From Phellopilus nigrolimitatus (lineage: Eukaryota > Basidiomycota > Agaricomycetes > Hymenochaetales > Hymenochaetaceae), in contig JAJOHG010000074.1 in NCBI GenBank assembly GCA_021029095.1, forward strand, positions 62,001-126,000: DNA of 64,000 bases. Direction: 5' to 3'. Position numbers and translations under genes: made by a program. The notes beneath the pieces are model-generated. The model was not told where the DNA came from, ran no database searches, and saw only the letters and a list, made by a program, of their open reading frames with translations. Shown here piece after piece: positions 11,092-21,966 of the stretch (its first letter is position 1; the number at the start of each line of letters is the position of its first letter).

Positions 11092-12879
11092 GACAGTGAT
11101 TAGCGTATAATTCTAGTAGTGTGTGCTATTGACGTACCGACAATGCGCGAACAGCGGCGTGAAGTCGCCATATTTGTTTTCTGAAAAGCATGACGAAGAC
11201 GTCTATTCATGCTATCTGGTCTTGACGAATGTCTACTCCTTGTTTCCCTATCTATCAAGAACACGAGCCAGGCGGCCAGCCGTTGACGCTCATCTCCACG
11301 ATACTCAACGGGTCACCCCTAAACTATAGACTTCAAAGTTCAAGGGCTGCCTCGATGAACTAGCAATGGGGTCTCCTGGAACAAAAATTAGGGAAACCAG
11401 CTACAGATTGAGGCCTGTGGAGACCAAGATTTATGCTATTGGTGCCCTGAGGTCCAACACTCACGATAATACATTTGACGCCTCACGGAGAAGTCTGATT
11501 GAGCCATCCGACAGTTCAGTAGAACCATCCTCGCGTCAGACGGACTGGACCGTCTTCTGGCCCCGCTTAACTAGAATAATAGACTGGTGGGAATAAGGAT
11601 ATTCTGAAATAAAATAGAAAGTCATGTCAGCACATGTACTATGCATAGTGTCGCAAACGCCAATCATTTTTCTACTCTTACAAATAGAAGAGGATGAGTG
11701 GAGGAGATCATCATATAAAAATGCGCTATACATGTGGGCGATGGTTGACGCAGGGCGAAAAGACATGGGCTACGACCGGCTTGGATATCGACATCAGAGT
11801 ATGCCTGGAAACAAATAAAAGAAGGACGAGATGGCCCTACTTACCACCGCAAAGAAAACAAGCGGCCTTCTCAACGCGCCTACAAAGCAAGCCCCAAATT
11901 CCAGAGCCCAATCCTATCCCTCTTTTGTTCCCATCACATAGTCACACATTCCTTCTCCTCGAGCGTTGTCCCCTGTATGCCCATCTCGTTCATGCTTTTT
12001 CCCGATGTACTGGCAATGTGCATTGCTTCGTTCCGGCGTCACAACTCCCACTCTTCACTTTGTTCTCACTGCGTGCCTTTAAGCGCTCACTTGGTCTAGG
12101 TCCGTCGACATCTACGCCGCGTTCATCACTTTCAGCTCTCATCTCGAAAGTGCAGCGTCCAGTTCACTCTTGATTTTGCTCAATTGGATATGTAAGAGCG
12201 ATCGATTCGTACACGTAGTGTGGCGACAGAAATCGGAGTAATGGAGTAGGTGATGAGTCGGTGGTGCTACACTGGGAGATGAGCGCAGATTGAGTCCCGT
12301 AAAGAACTCAAAATTCAGCCGAACGAATGAGTTCAAAGTCGAGACTGCGCCTGATGTGTGATAGCAGGGCTAGAAGATGCTTATAGAGTAAGAAGCAGGA
12401 ACTAACACGCACACATTCCTCGTCATTTTCACGCCAACCAGCACATTCACTGATTCGTCCTACTTCACAAAGCGCACACGACCATTGCCTTCGTTTGGGT
12501 CGTGAGTCTCTGTTTGCAGATTGTGCGCGACATCCAGACATGGATCCAGCACTCAGATATGTATAATAAAATCTGAGAAGAGACGGCTTACTTCGCCTCG
12601 AAATTCTGCCGGCCCTACTTGACCTGCTCCGCAACATGACGACCGAGTACGGCTCAACAGCAGGTTCTGTTCGAGCAGTGTGTCGTACATCGGGACGACA
12701 TGTGTGTGGATCGTCAAGTCCGACGAGAGCTCTGCAATCGCAAGAAAGGGAAGTCAGTCTCAGCAGAGCAAAAATAGAAAGAGCAGACCGCCTCTGACGA
12801 TCTCTGCGCGAACCCGAAAAGTAAATCAGAGAATACAATTGCATAATAGAAATAATTCTGCTCTTATCTTGTGGTTATC
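11092..12879. other. Non-coding or unassigned region
   Basis: From 11,092 to about 11,985 the sequence is the upstream half of duplication A/C. Its open frames are short and not conserved by substitution pattern in any way I can judge. From 11,985 to 12,879 the sequence is unique in the window; a 178-codon minus-strand frame (12,308-12,844) is arginine/serine-rich and looks like a chance frame. No gene recognised. Confidence 0.4.
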
Positions 12880-13160
12880 TCCCTGTAGAGCTATGGTTCT
12901 GGGACGCCTTTTCCAGTACTCGCGCAGCAGAACGGTACAAGACCAGATCGCGGCTGATGATGCCGTCAGGTGGGTTTTCGACGACCCAAAGATCTGATCA
13001 AGGATCTTGGGAGGAACTTCAGCAATATTATGGTTCATGATACTTCCTAGAACTGTCAGAGACACATGATAGCGGACAAAAGCTGGACTTGCCTGATAGA
13101 ACTCTAAATGACGAGAGACGAAGCTCCCTCCAGCAAAAGTGAGGCTGAATTTGTGAACTG
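12880..13160 (-). pseudogene. Possible F-box-like fragment
   Basis: The minus-strand translation contains EVPPKILDQIFGSSKTHL and then a hydrophobic helix with SCTVLLREYWKR and RTIAL. This follows the spacing of the Agaricomycete F-box pattern (PPE-hydrophobic-DEI, then leucine/alanine helix, then a Trp and RTI.L). F-box proteins recruit substrates to SCF ubiquitin ligases. The rest of such a protein (leucine-rich repeats) is not seen, and the frame splits into two at about 13,040, possibly by an intron. It could be a chance likeness. Confidence 0.3.
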
Positions 13161-13790
13161 AGGTCACGCGTCTCGTTTCAAGTTATTGTAATTTCTCACG
13201 CTGCCTAATTGACTTTTACATCGAGTCACGGCAGGTCAAATACATTGGCAGAGGCCTTTTGAATACGTGCAAACGATCTAACGACAATTGGGAGAATTTG
13301 CCACATAGGCATTGACGCGTATTTGTCCGCGCATATCTCAGGTACGTGACAGTAAGAAGTATGCAGCGTTCCCGAATCAAGTAATCTATTTCTTCGATTT
13401 GTCTTGCTTCTCCATGAAACCTTTTCATTTCGCATGCTTGACTTGACGTAAAACAGCCAATGGATATCTTCCACAAATAGAGGATGCAGCTGACAATCGG
13501 CAGTGCGGACTGGGTAGCCCGTGGTGCTTTGGTTGGACAGTGTCAGTTCAGTGAATCAATGCTTCCTCGGGTAAACCCCAACTCTTCGTACCTGTTATGA
13601 CTCTCAAACGGGCTACTTCTTGACATCTTACGACCCAAGTGGTAAACCTCTTGCGAGGAGAAATAATATGAAGTCTCGAGGTGCGTGCATGATGTCCATC
13701 TTGCTTCCGATCCGGACATCCTATGCATACTGTGCCATAAATATTTATTCAGAGCTATCACGTCTTCAGTTTGAGGGTTTTTTTTTCTTG
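13161..13790. other. Intergenic region, nothing recognised
   Basis: Only short overlapping frames are present. A run of nine T lies near 13,778-13,786, just upstream of the TATA box of the plus-strand helical gene. Confidence 0.4.
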
Positions 13791-13799
13791 TGCCATTGC

Positions 13800-13806
13800 T
13801 ATATAA
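13800..13806 (+). promoter_or_regulatory. TATA box of gene B
   Basis: TATATAA lies about 70 bases before the start codon at 13,875. It matches in type and approximate distance the boxes of genes A and C, although the surrounding upstream DNA is not obviously related. Confidence 0.55.
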
Positions 13807-13874
13807 TCCGATGATCTGATGATAGGTTTTTTTCACTTCAGAGCTCGTCTTTGCGCTTACACACAGTCACAAAC

Positions 13875-15552
13875 ATGTCCTCCGACGCTCCTCCCTCGTA
13901 CGAGTCTGTCGTTGCACGCTTCGAACAGCGTCTTGGGTCCAATCCAAGTCCTCAGCATGTCCTCAACGCCGCCAAAGAGCTTCCTCAATACGAAATTGAC
14001 ATCCTTGTTGCCAATGCTAGCAAAATGGCGGATTTGACCCCAGACGAGGAGGCCGCCCTCCACGCCGGTATGGTCAAGACGATGTCGTCTCCGGAAGCAG
14101 CCTCGCATCTCACAAATACTGCGGCTCATGCTGCTTCCGCATGTAATGCAATTGAAACCATGTTCACCAACTTGCTGATAACGCTTACGACAATCGACGG
14201 AGATCATACTCCACCGACTGAAGGTGCCTTCGTTCCGAGATTTCAAATCTTACATCAAGTATATCATTTATCTTCATTCTGGGAAATGCGTTCACTGACT
14301 AATCTCCTCGACCCTTTCTTTGCAGGCGTTTCGTCGGGTCGTACACAAGAGCAAGGACCTTTCTAATGAAATTTCTGTTTACAGTAGTCGTTAGTTCAAC
14401 TCAGGCTTCTCTATCTGTCACATTGTGTTTGCTGACTCAAAATATTGTAAGGCTTTGATATGGTTATCATTCCTTTATGCAATGACAAAGACCTCACTAC
14501 CGAGGAGAGGAAAGCTAAAGTCGAGCTATTTATCAATGTGCCCATGTGATCTTACCTTTTCTTGCCAAGCGTTTCATCTGACCCTCAATGCCTACAGGAG
14601 GCTAGCGTATTTTCCGAGGAGTCTAATACCATGCACAATGATCTCAACAGACTCAAAGATGATTTCGCTGTGTTCGTCGGCTCTTTTGGTGACTGGGCCA
14701 CCGACAAGGAGGGCACGGACACAGATGAGCTCAGGCAAGCGCGAGTGAACTTGATGGAGCTGAAAGCCGAGCTATCTACATTCAAATCCACGTTCTATGC
14801 AACCAGTGCAGTCGCGGCTGCCAGTCTACCGGTGACAGGCCTCTTAAGTTTAATGGCGCCCCAGTTTGTGGTCCCCATTGTTGTAAGTCGACACTCACGG
14901 CCTTCATCTGACCGAAGTCACTGTACCTGACAAGTGGCTTAGATAGGCGGCCTGACCATTGCAACTTTAAGCACCGCTGCCACCATTGCTTTGGGCATTT
15001 CCATCACGTGTCAGTCGTCTCTACTATTTCAGAGTCCATCTTACCTTCTGACGCTTTTCTCATCCTGAATGCTCTTAGCCAAAGAAGGAGAAATCGAAAG
15101 CAGGCAAGCGAGCATCAACGACTTGGTCGCATCGATCAGTGACATCAAAGCCACACGCGAGAAGCTCCAACTGCTCGGTTCAGAAGATTTTACCCTCTTC
15201 ACCAAAAACATCACTATCCTGTCCATGCTCTGGAATTCTGCGCATGACGATGCGCGGAGGATCAAGCAGTGGCTTGAAAGCGGTGCAAATGATGTTGTGA
15301 GTGGATATAATTCACCCCGACTCTTTCGGAACTAGTGCTGACAGTTCTGTTGCCTAGGATATGCCCAAGTACATGCGAATTTCAATCACCCAGGCTGCCA
15401 ATGTCTGTGAGTTTCGCTTCCTCTTTACTGTGGCAATGTCGTGCGTGCAAATTGAACGATGAGTATATGTTACAGACGATGCAATGGCGGTCTACCTTAC
15501 TAACTACGCGAGTGGCATTACAGCAGTCAACATCCCAAGGCCGAGCTCGTAA
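13875..15552 (+). CDS. Helical hairpin protein B (possible alpha-pore-forming-type family)
   Basis: Eight exons: 13,875-14,258, 14,326-14,389, 14,452-14,537, 14,598-14,882, 14,943-15,009, 15,079-15,296, 15,358-15,406 and 15,476-15,552. They total 1,230 bases (409 residues), and six of the eight exons have the same length as in paralogues A and C. The start MSSDAPPSYESVV keeps the PPxY motif. Exons 4-5 encode a hydrophobic hairpin (IGGLTIATLSTAATIALGI) between long charged helices. Exon 6 carries LQLLGSEDF and an aromatic W-N-S-A-H-D-D stretch shared with the family. B is the most divergent of the three and lies between A and C in opposite orientation. Function is unknown; a pore-forming or membrane-binding role is inferred from the helix-hairpin-helix layout. 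Confidence 0.87.
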
Positions 15553-15790
15553 GTCAAGCTTGAATAGTTCGCGAATGCAGTAAGAGAAGGAACGAATGTA
15601 TTGTTTTATGTACAGTAAGCAGAAGAAACGTCGAGAATGGGGCTAAAGAATGGCATGATTGCTTCGACCTTATGGCCGATATGCCGTGAGCACGGACGGA
15701 AAGCTCGCAGTTGGGAAGCTAGGCAAATAACAAACAGTACACAGAAAGCAATAAGAGCGCAAACAGACAAAAGGGAAAGAAGTATGGACT
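15553..15790. other. Short intergenic gap
   Basis: It lies between the stop of gene B and the last recognisable exon of the RCC1-type remnant. Nothing assignable. Confidence 0.4.
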
Positions 15791-15792
15791 AA

Positions 15793-17320
15793 CTTGATTT
15801 TGAAGCTTCGCCCACCCGCGCAGCACAAGACATCGTTATTCGTAAGAAGAACCGCCATCGCTGCGTCACTCAGCGCAACATTACGTACAGGTTACGCAAC
15901 CTGAGTGACGCGCCGTGGTAGTACCTGCACGGGTACTGCAGCCATGTCATAACCCAGTTGAGCATTATTGGTCCCCCATGTGAAAAGCTCTTTCGCCGTC
16001 CAGCATGCGGAGGCAGTCTTGCATGCCGCGACCCCGATGACGAACTCTTTCTTGAGAGGACCAACGACACGCCGCGGAGTCGCCACCATCTGTAGCGCAC
16101 CCCCGCGCCGGACCCGTCGACGGCGTACCCCAGCTGTGAGAAACGCGAAAGACCCCAGCTAAGCACGCTCCCCACACGCATGAGCACGAGAGTATGATCC
16201 TGACCAAGCGCGACCTGGATGATGTGCGTATCATCGGAGTTCGAGACGAGAGCCAGATCTTTAAAGGCGCAAGGCGATGCTGCGCCGCGCCGCGCACAAC
16301 GCCGCCGAAGCCGCACACACGTAAGCTCGCGTAAGGCTCAGCGGTGACGGCGGCTGTGTGGAGCTTCGCCATGAAGACATCCAACACACGGATGGGCTGG
16401 AAACGCTTCGAAAGGGGCTGCGTATGTGGCGCGGGGTGCTCTGTCTGCGGAGAGAAAGAAGACCTGCTCAGGGTACGCACGGTCCGCGCCATCACCGAGG
16501 CCAAGAGCCGCATTTCTGAAACAAAATACTGATCAGTTTATTTTTTTGCTAACCAAAAATAATTGAGAGAAGATGATTTTGGTCTCCGTGTCACACTTGT
16601 TTTCGACATATATACAATTACTGTGTACCCCTATCGCCAGAACATCGAAGAAGAGATCCAATATCCTGACCATCATTTTGCGAAGCGCTGCAAACGCGAT
16701 GGAATCCAGCAGAAACAAATGCTCAAATGTATTCCAGAGAAAATGCGAAACGGCTCTGAGATTAACAAGACATACCTGTTCGTTCCCCAGGCGAACATAT
16801 TCACTGGACCGGACGCTTCCGGCTTCGTTCTCTCGACCGTCGAGTTATACAGGTCGAACGCCGTGTACCCTTCGTAGTCCTTGAGCGAAGTATCGGAATC
16901 ACCCTTTTGGAGCAGCAGAACTCTGTGTTTTACAGCCTGTGAGTATTTTGACACGACGGGGGATGGGTCGAAATACACACCAAGCGGCTAAGTTCCCATA
17001 TATAGTGCCCTGTGCAGCGGATACCATCTGCCCTCCTTATCCAACGCGTTGAGTCGACGCGCGGGTGCGCGAGAAGCTTGGCGTACTCGAGCGCGGCAGA
17101 ATCGATTGAGGAGACGGCGAGATGGACGACGCCCGTCCGAGCCAGTCGTGAGCGTTCACATCACATGTCGGTGTGGCGCCAGAAAGTGGGCTAGGCTTGT
17201 TCCAGGAACGTCCGCCGCCGCTCGAGCTCAGGGCGAGTGTCGGCGCTGCACGAGAGTTGTCGAGCAGGCGCTGAAAGGCCTGCTGATTACGGAGGGCGAA
17301 GTGGGCATAAAGCATGATCT
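15793..17320 (-). pseudogene. Ankyrin/RCC1-repeat protein remnant (IBTK/BTB-RCC1 type)
   Basis: Reading from 17,315 downward, the minus strand first gives an ankyrin-like part (HFALRNQQAFQRLLDNSR; then KDYEGYTAFDLYNST near 16,880), then RCC1 blades: FAWGTNR near 16,790, VALGQDHTLVLMRVGSVLSW near 16,200, LFTWGTNNAQLGYD near 15,970, and a final SDAAMAVLLTNNDVLC near 15,830. This ankyrin-RCC1-BTB order is typical of IBTK-like proteins, scaffold or ubiquitin-ligase adaptors. The frames change several times and the BTB half is missing, so it is a truncated, decayed copy. Family naming is from domain order. Confidence 0.6.
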
Positions 17321-18870
17321 TTCACAACGTGTACCAAACGAGCTGGCGACCACTGAAGCGCGTCCGAATGCATCCGAGGATCACTAGTCGCCTGATCGCT
17401 GACTGTTGAGGTCGCTAATTTTGTCGACAGCGACGTCGAGGTCGAAGTCGAGCTGACGAGGCCGAATCCGGCTGCGTAGCTGAAGGTGAGACCCGCGTTG
17501 CGAGCGCAGTGCTGAACTTATGAAGGACGACGAAGGAGCGCACACGAAAAGCGGGTACTCCGAGGTTTCCCAATGGACGTAGATGAAGACACGGCATCTG
17601 AAGTAGTCACCGGAGATGTGGACATGGACGTGGACACTGAGGAAGATATGGTCAACGCGGGTCCATCGGTAGAGCTCGAGCGCACTTTGAGTGCCTCTCA
17701 GCGTGCCGGGCGCGTGAATGGGCGGGCGACGGACTGTTGCCGCCTTGTCCACATTTGCCTGTGGGTCGGAGGCGGCACGAGTCGAGGGCCGACGGTGGAT
17801 CGAGATGATGCCCGCAGGCGCACGCTGGGATTTGAGTTTCCGCCGTAGTTGTAGATCAACTCGCTCCAGCGAGCCGGGTCGATCTTCTCCATTTCCTCTG
17901 GCTTCGCCTCCTCCGCCTACCCAGCCCTCCTTTTCGCACGAGCTTCTCTCTTCCTCGCCCGTCTCCTCCTCCTTTTTCACCCGCTCCTCCCGCAGCGTCC
18001 GCTCGTCCTTCACCTGCTCGTCGTCCGCCGCACCCGAGCGGAAGATCGCTTGTAAATGTCTTGCGGCTATAAGGACACCGCCCTCGAAAAGCCGGCGCTT
18101 ATCTGCTGATGTATTCGAGGTCGGAGGCGCGGAAGCAGGCGCGGATGCAAAGGCAACGGGGGATGGTGTCCGTGTATGAATTTGACAAGCCGCCGGATGG
18201 CTCTTCCCCAGGACTCCTCTCCTCTGCGCTGGCGCTCACAGTGAAACTCGTACCAATCGCTCTCGAGCTCGTGTCCGAGTCGGAGCGAGCGAGGCGGAGC
18301 GTGGTCGAACGGAGGTCAAGCGCGCGGAGATCGCTTAGGTTCGGCGCACGCCACGAATTGGGCGAAATAGGGGGGAGAACGGGGCTGGGCGGAGGCGGAG
18401 ACGCGTGGAGGGTTGAGCTGAGCAGGATGCGCGCCGGGGCTGACGCACTTTTCCTTCCCATGGGATTTTGTCTTCGTGGTAAGATATGCCGACTCAGTTG
18501 CTTTCAGATAGTCGGAGCTCGAGTGAGGACCTCGCGCGCACTTGGAGTCGGCACGGGCCAGAACTATTCGAGATCCTTCTTGCGGCACTCCTCACTACAG
18601 TAAAGGCGGGTCTAGGACTGGTCGATGTGACGGTGCGCGTGCGGACGGCCGTGATCGACTTCTCGTGGATGACGGGTTTCTGGATGACGCGCTTGCGTGC
18701 CGGGTATCGGCATCGGCGTATCCTCCGCAGCCCGGCGTACAGGCTGGCGACAGAGATAAACGAGGGGTCAGAGAGAAGGCGCATGCGTCCGGGCGCTGAA
18801 GTATCGTTAATGTCGCGCTCACGTTCAACAACATGAGCACATACCTAGGTCTTTGATTTATCCAAATTTC
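17321..18870. other. Low-complexity, coding-biased region without assignment
   Basis: Both strands are open over long stretches because the DNA is GC-rich and repetitive. The plus strand at 17,573-17,700 encodes an acidic run (DVDMDVDTEEDM), and the minus strand at 17,900-18,010 encodes a Lys/Glu-rich run (KKEEETGEEE). A 120-codon serine/proline-rich minus-strand frame lies at 18,099-18,461. These could be disordered parts of the ankyrin/RCC1 gene or of another decayed gene. I could not decide the coding strand. Confidence 0.3.
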
Positions 18871-18879
18871 CCTCTCTAC

Positions 18880-19136
18880 CTCTTCCAAGAGCTTTGGCTC
18901 GTCGGCGCGAGAACGACCAGCGCAACGGGATGAGGCCAAGTTGCTGCTGTTCCTGTTCCTGCTGCTGCTGCTGCTGTTGCTGCTGCAGCCGTCGAGGCAT
19001 GATCCTCGCACCTAGATAGATAGTTCACGGATCTGTACGCTAAAAGCATGAAAACGAAACGACTTACGAATAGACACTAGCCCAAGGGCTTGGGCTCGTC
19101 AGCGCAAGATCGGCCAGCGTGACGGGATGCGGCCAA

Positions 19137-19168
<32 letters not shown>

Positions 19169-19430
19169 CAGCTGGCGAGGCATGAGCCTCGCATCTAGAT
19201 AGGTTTACGGATCTGTACGCCGAAGGCACAAAGAAAGAAAAACAACTTACGAATAGGTAGCGACACGCAGAGCGCAGTCGAGAAGTCGAAAGGTTGAGAC
19301 GAAGACGAAGATGTCCTCGGGCTGTGCCGAACAACGATCAATTCGACTTCGCAGACGATCGTCTTCCCATCAGCGTGCCAGGTCCGGCAAGCAGTAGCAA
19401 CACACTGACAGCGCAAGGTTAGAGGTCCCC
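18880..19430 (-). pseudogene. KIN1: KIN1-type kinase 5' end, third copy (partial, internally duplicated)
   Basis: On the minus strand this matches the 5' region of the two KIN1 remnants at 51,440 and 56,980: a shared CTGGCACGCTGA..GACGATCGTC block, a CGTCTTCGTCTC-type run, an intron, then a CAG-rich stretch encoding polyglutamine followed by the RCAGR/RHAGR segment. Here the CAG exon with its flanks occurs twice in tandem (units at about 18,885-19,075 and 19,077-19,260). No kinase domain follows. It sits head to head with the NatB-subunit-like remnant that starts near 19,460. Confidence 0.65.
18930..19175. repeat. CTG/CAG repeat tracts in a tandem-duplicated unit
   Basis: Two imperfect CTG runs (about 18,947-18,993 and 19,138-19,172) lie in a unit of about 190 bases present twice. 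Related CAG/CAA tracts occur at 51,613-51,657 and 57,220-57,262 in the other KIN1 copies. All correspond to a polyglutamine segment near the KIN1 N-terminus. Confidence 0.8.
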
Positions 19431-19459
19431 AACTTTCTTTTCAGACTCTTTCTCGCTCA

Positions 19460-21630
19460 GCATGGCCGTGTGGTGCGGCCCAGCGGATCGACCGCCTGCA
19501 CGTATACCCCCGCGTGATCACTGCCCTCAGGATGAATTGCGAAGCCGCTGCGCTAATCGACTCGGAGGGGATGCTCGACCGCGAAGACGAGCCTCATCGT
19601 GTACAAGCTGCGTCGCAACCTTGTCCATGCGCCGCGCAAATTCGGCGCGACCTTTGCAGCACCGGCAGACGCGGACAAGTGCGGGGCGTACGCAACTTGT
19701 TCACCAGCTTACGGACGTAGACTACGGCGCGATCGTGGTGCTCTGCTCGCACATCTTGAGCTCGAGAAGCGCGTGCGCGAAAACGGGCTTGGATCTGACT
19801 TTGGTGAGCATGTCTTACTCCTAATACGTTTCTTTCGGCATTGACACTCCATTCATTCTTGTTTTTCAAAAGCGAGCAGAGTCGCGGGATGGTCTGCTGG
19901 ATCTCATCAAGCTGTACTTCGGGCGCTTCGACGAGAAAGCGCGCTTTTTTGAGGATTTCAAACCGTACACCGTGCTCGAGGAAGCGCGCTTAACGCATTT
20001 TTCCGTACGTCTTTCCTTGCATTCCTTAATACAAAGTCAAGATCATTACACATCACCATCTCGGACACTGAGCCAACGCATTTCTGCTCGATCAGCGTGC
20101 AGAACCTATGGCGATATGTCCTTGGCGCGGATGAATTGTCGGCCGCGCAAGGGACGAAGCGCGCGTATTCCCGCGCGTACCGTGGCGCTCGGGCTCGACA
20201 GTACGCTCCCTGAGATGGAAATGCAGCCCACAGACGACCTTGTCCTCCTCGCCGTACAGAAGGTCGTCAGTCTGTGGGGCGCCCAAAGTATGTGCTGCAT
20301 TACTTCTCTCTTCTGCTGGTGCCGACAGGGCTGATGATGCGTTCTGTGTTGGAGACGATGTGATATGGTTGTACATGACTGCTTCTATCCTAAAGTATGC
20401 GGCGCAGCACAGCAAGAATAGTTACCTCATCGGATTACAGTTTCACCGCCTCCTCTGTGCGTTTCCTCCTAATCTCCTTATAGCCACTTACGCTGAATCT
20501 ATTTGCTTATACCAGCGGCTCAGTACTCGCGTTGTAGCACTATCATGCCACGCGCGTAAAGCATGTCTAGAATGATACCCTCTCGCATTTTGTCTTTGCA
20601 CGCGCAGCGACAGTCTTGCTTGCGGCGAGCGGCGCACACTTACGCAAGAGTGCGTCGAGGCGAGTCAGATTACGCTGTATGTTTCTTTCCTCGATTTTGC
20701 TTTTGACGTTCTGATTCTGATTTTGATCCTTCCACCAGACGTCCGGCTTCATCGTTCAGGCGTTCGTATCAGAGGAGTACTCGCATATCGCCGATATCTT
20801 CGCGTTCGAAAACAGCCAACTCGCTGCAGTGGAACCTCGTGAATATCGAGCTCGTGCGTATGCACCTGGAGCATGACTGTCTGTCGACCCAGCTTGCCGA
20901 CACGGAACTCATAGTTTACCTTTGACCGCAGTGCGTGCAGCTTTTCTGGTTTCTCTTTAATAGATCTGAACCTGAAATTTGCCTTGGCAGGCAGTCTACT
21001 ATGACAACCCAGACTTCACAGTCCTGCCGAACTGTCAGCCCCGTGCCAGCCAACGTTTGACCCGCAGATGCTCATGATGAACTCGCCCGGTGTATGTATT
21101 TTCTGAATGCAGCCCAATGCTTCTGCCGCTGACTCGACGATATCCAGCCAGGCTGGCTCTCGACGTTCCTGTGTATCTATATCCGCGTCTTCCTACACGC
21201 AAGCGACATAGACGGGACCGTCGAGGAGAAGCTGCTTATCGGCTATCGTCCGAAGGTCGCAGACATTTCCAAGAAGATCCCTCTGAAGGAGTGCATGCAC
21301 GGGCGCAAGGAGCCCGAACTCAATGAGGTGCGCTCCGCAACTCTTCTATACGTGAAAGGGATCTAACGTACGCTAACAAATGCGATCCAGCTGACCGCAG
21401 ACAAACGCAAGCTCATCGACTACGTGTACGATTGGCTCGGGCTGCACCAAGACCATGCATGCCCGTAGCCGGGGGCCGTTCTCGTGGAGGTGAACAGGCA
21501 GCAGGGTGAACTGGTCTTCGCTGCTGCCGACAAATGGCCGGAAGCGGCACCAAAAGAGCCGTCCGTGGTGTGCGACCCACCGGAGGGCGTCCCCGAGATT
21601 TTCGGCTGTATGATAGCTCGGTTTATGTTA
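19460..21630 (+). pseudogene. NatB auxiliary subunit (NAA25/Mdm20)-like remnant
   Basis: Plus-strand pieces in several frames read like the TPR-rich NAA25 subunit of the NatB N-terminal acetyltransferase: LLDLIKLYFGRFDEKARFFE near 19,890, TEMQPTDDLVLLAVQ near 20,220, LYMTASILKYAAQHSKNSY near 20,370, TSGFIVQAFVSEEYSHIAD near 20,745 and a tail with EVNRQQGELVF near 21,490. In-frame stops (for example at 21,466 after HACP) and frame changes outside clear introns show decay. NAA25 docks the catalytic NAA20 to ribosomes. The assignment is by recognised motifs and is moderate. Confidence 0.5.
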
Positions 21631-21966
21631 AGTTGATAAGTAAAATGTGACTTCTTTTTTTCCTATGGGACGGTGGTGGCTTTCCGATCCAAGGAGGATT
21701 CTGACGAGAACCGGCTTCCGCGGAAGGCACTCCATGCTGTTACGTTGAAGCCGGAACTATGCTTGTAAACACCGAGAAAATTTATAGTAGCGTACGAATG
21801 CTGCTGATCAGCTTTATGACGCCAGAGATCCCTGAGTCTCAGGTCCTCGTTGAGAGTTCGATGGGGATGAAAATGACATGGAACGTGAAATTTGCTCTGA
21901 CTATTGTACACAAAACACTATGCTAGTTCCTTTTCTCATTCTGTTCACGAAATCTTCAAATTTGAT

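Larger units (their letters stand above)
8879..11985. repeat. Segmental duplication A/C, copy A (direct)
   Basis: This matches 21,875-24,665 in the same orientation, from a shared GACATG through the minus-strand helical-protein gene, its TATA region and about 0.9 kb of further upstream DNA, ending near a shared CCCTGTATGCCCATC. Copy A holds an extra stretch of about 298 bases (about 10,794-11,091) missing from copy C. The left edge coincides with the break in the ABC transporter remnant. Confidence 0.88.

Noticed and set aside
17573..18179. Acidic DVDMDVDTEED stretch as a nuclear protein gene
   Set aside because: The opposite strand is equally open (209 codons) and low complexity; the coding strand cannot be decided.
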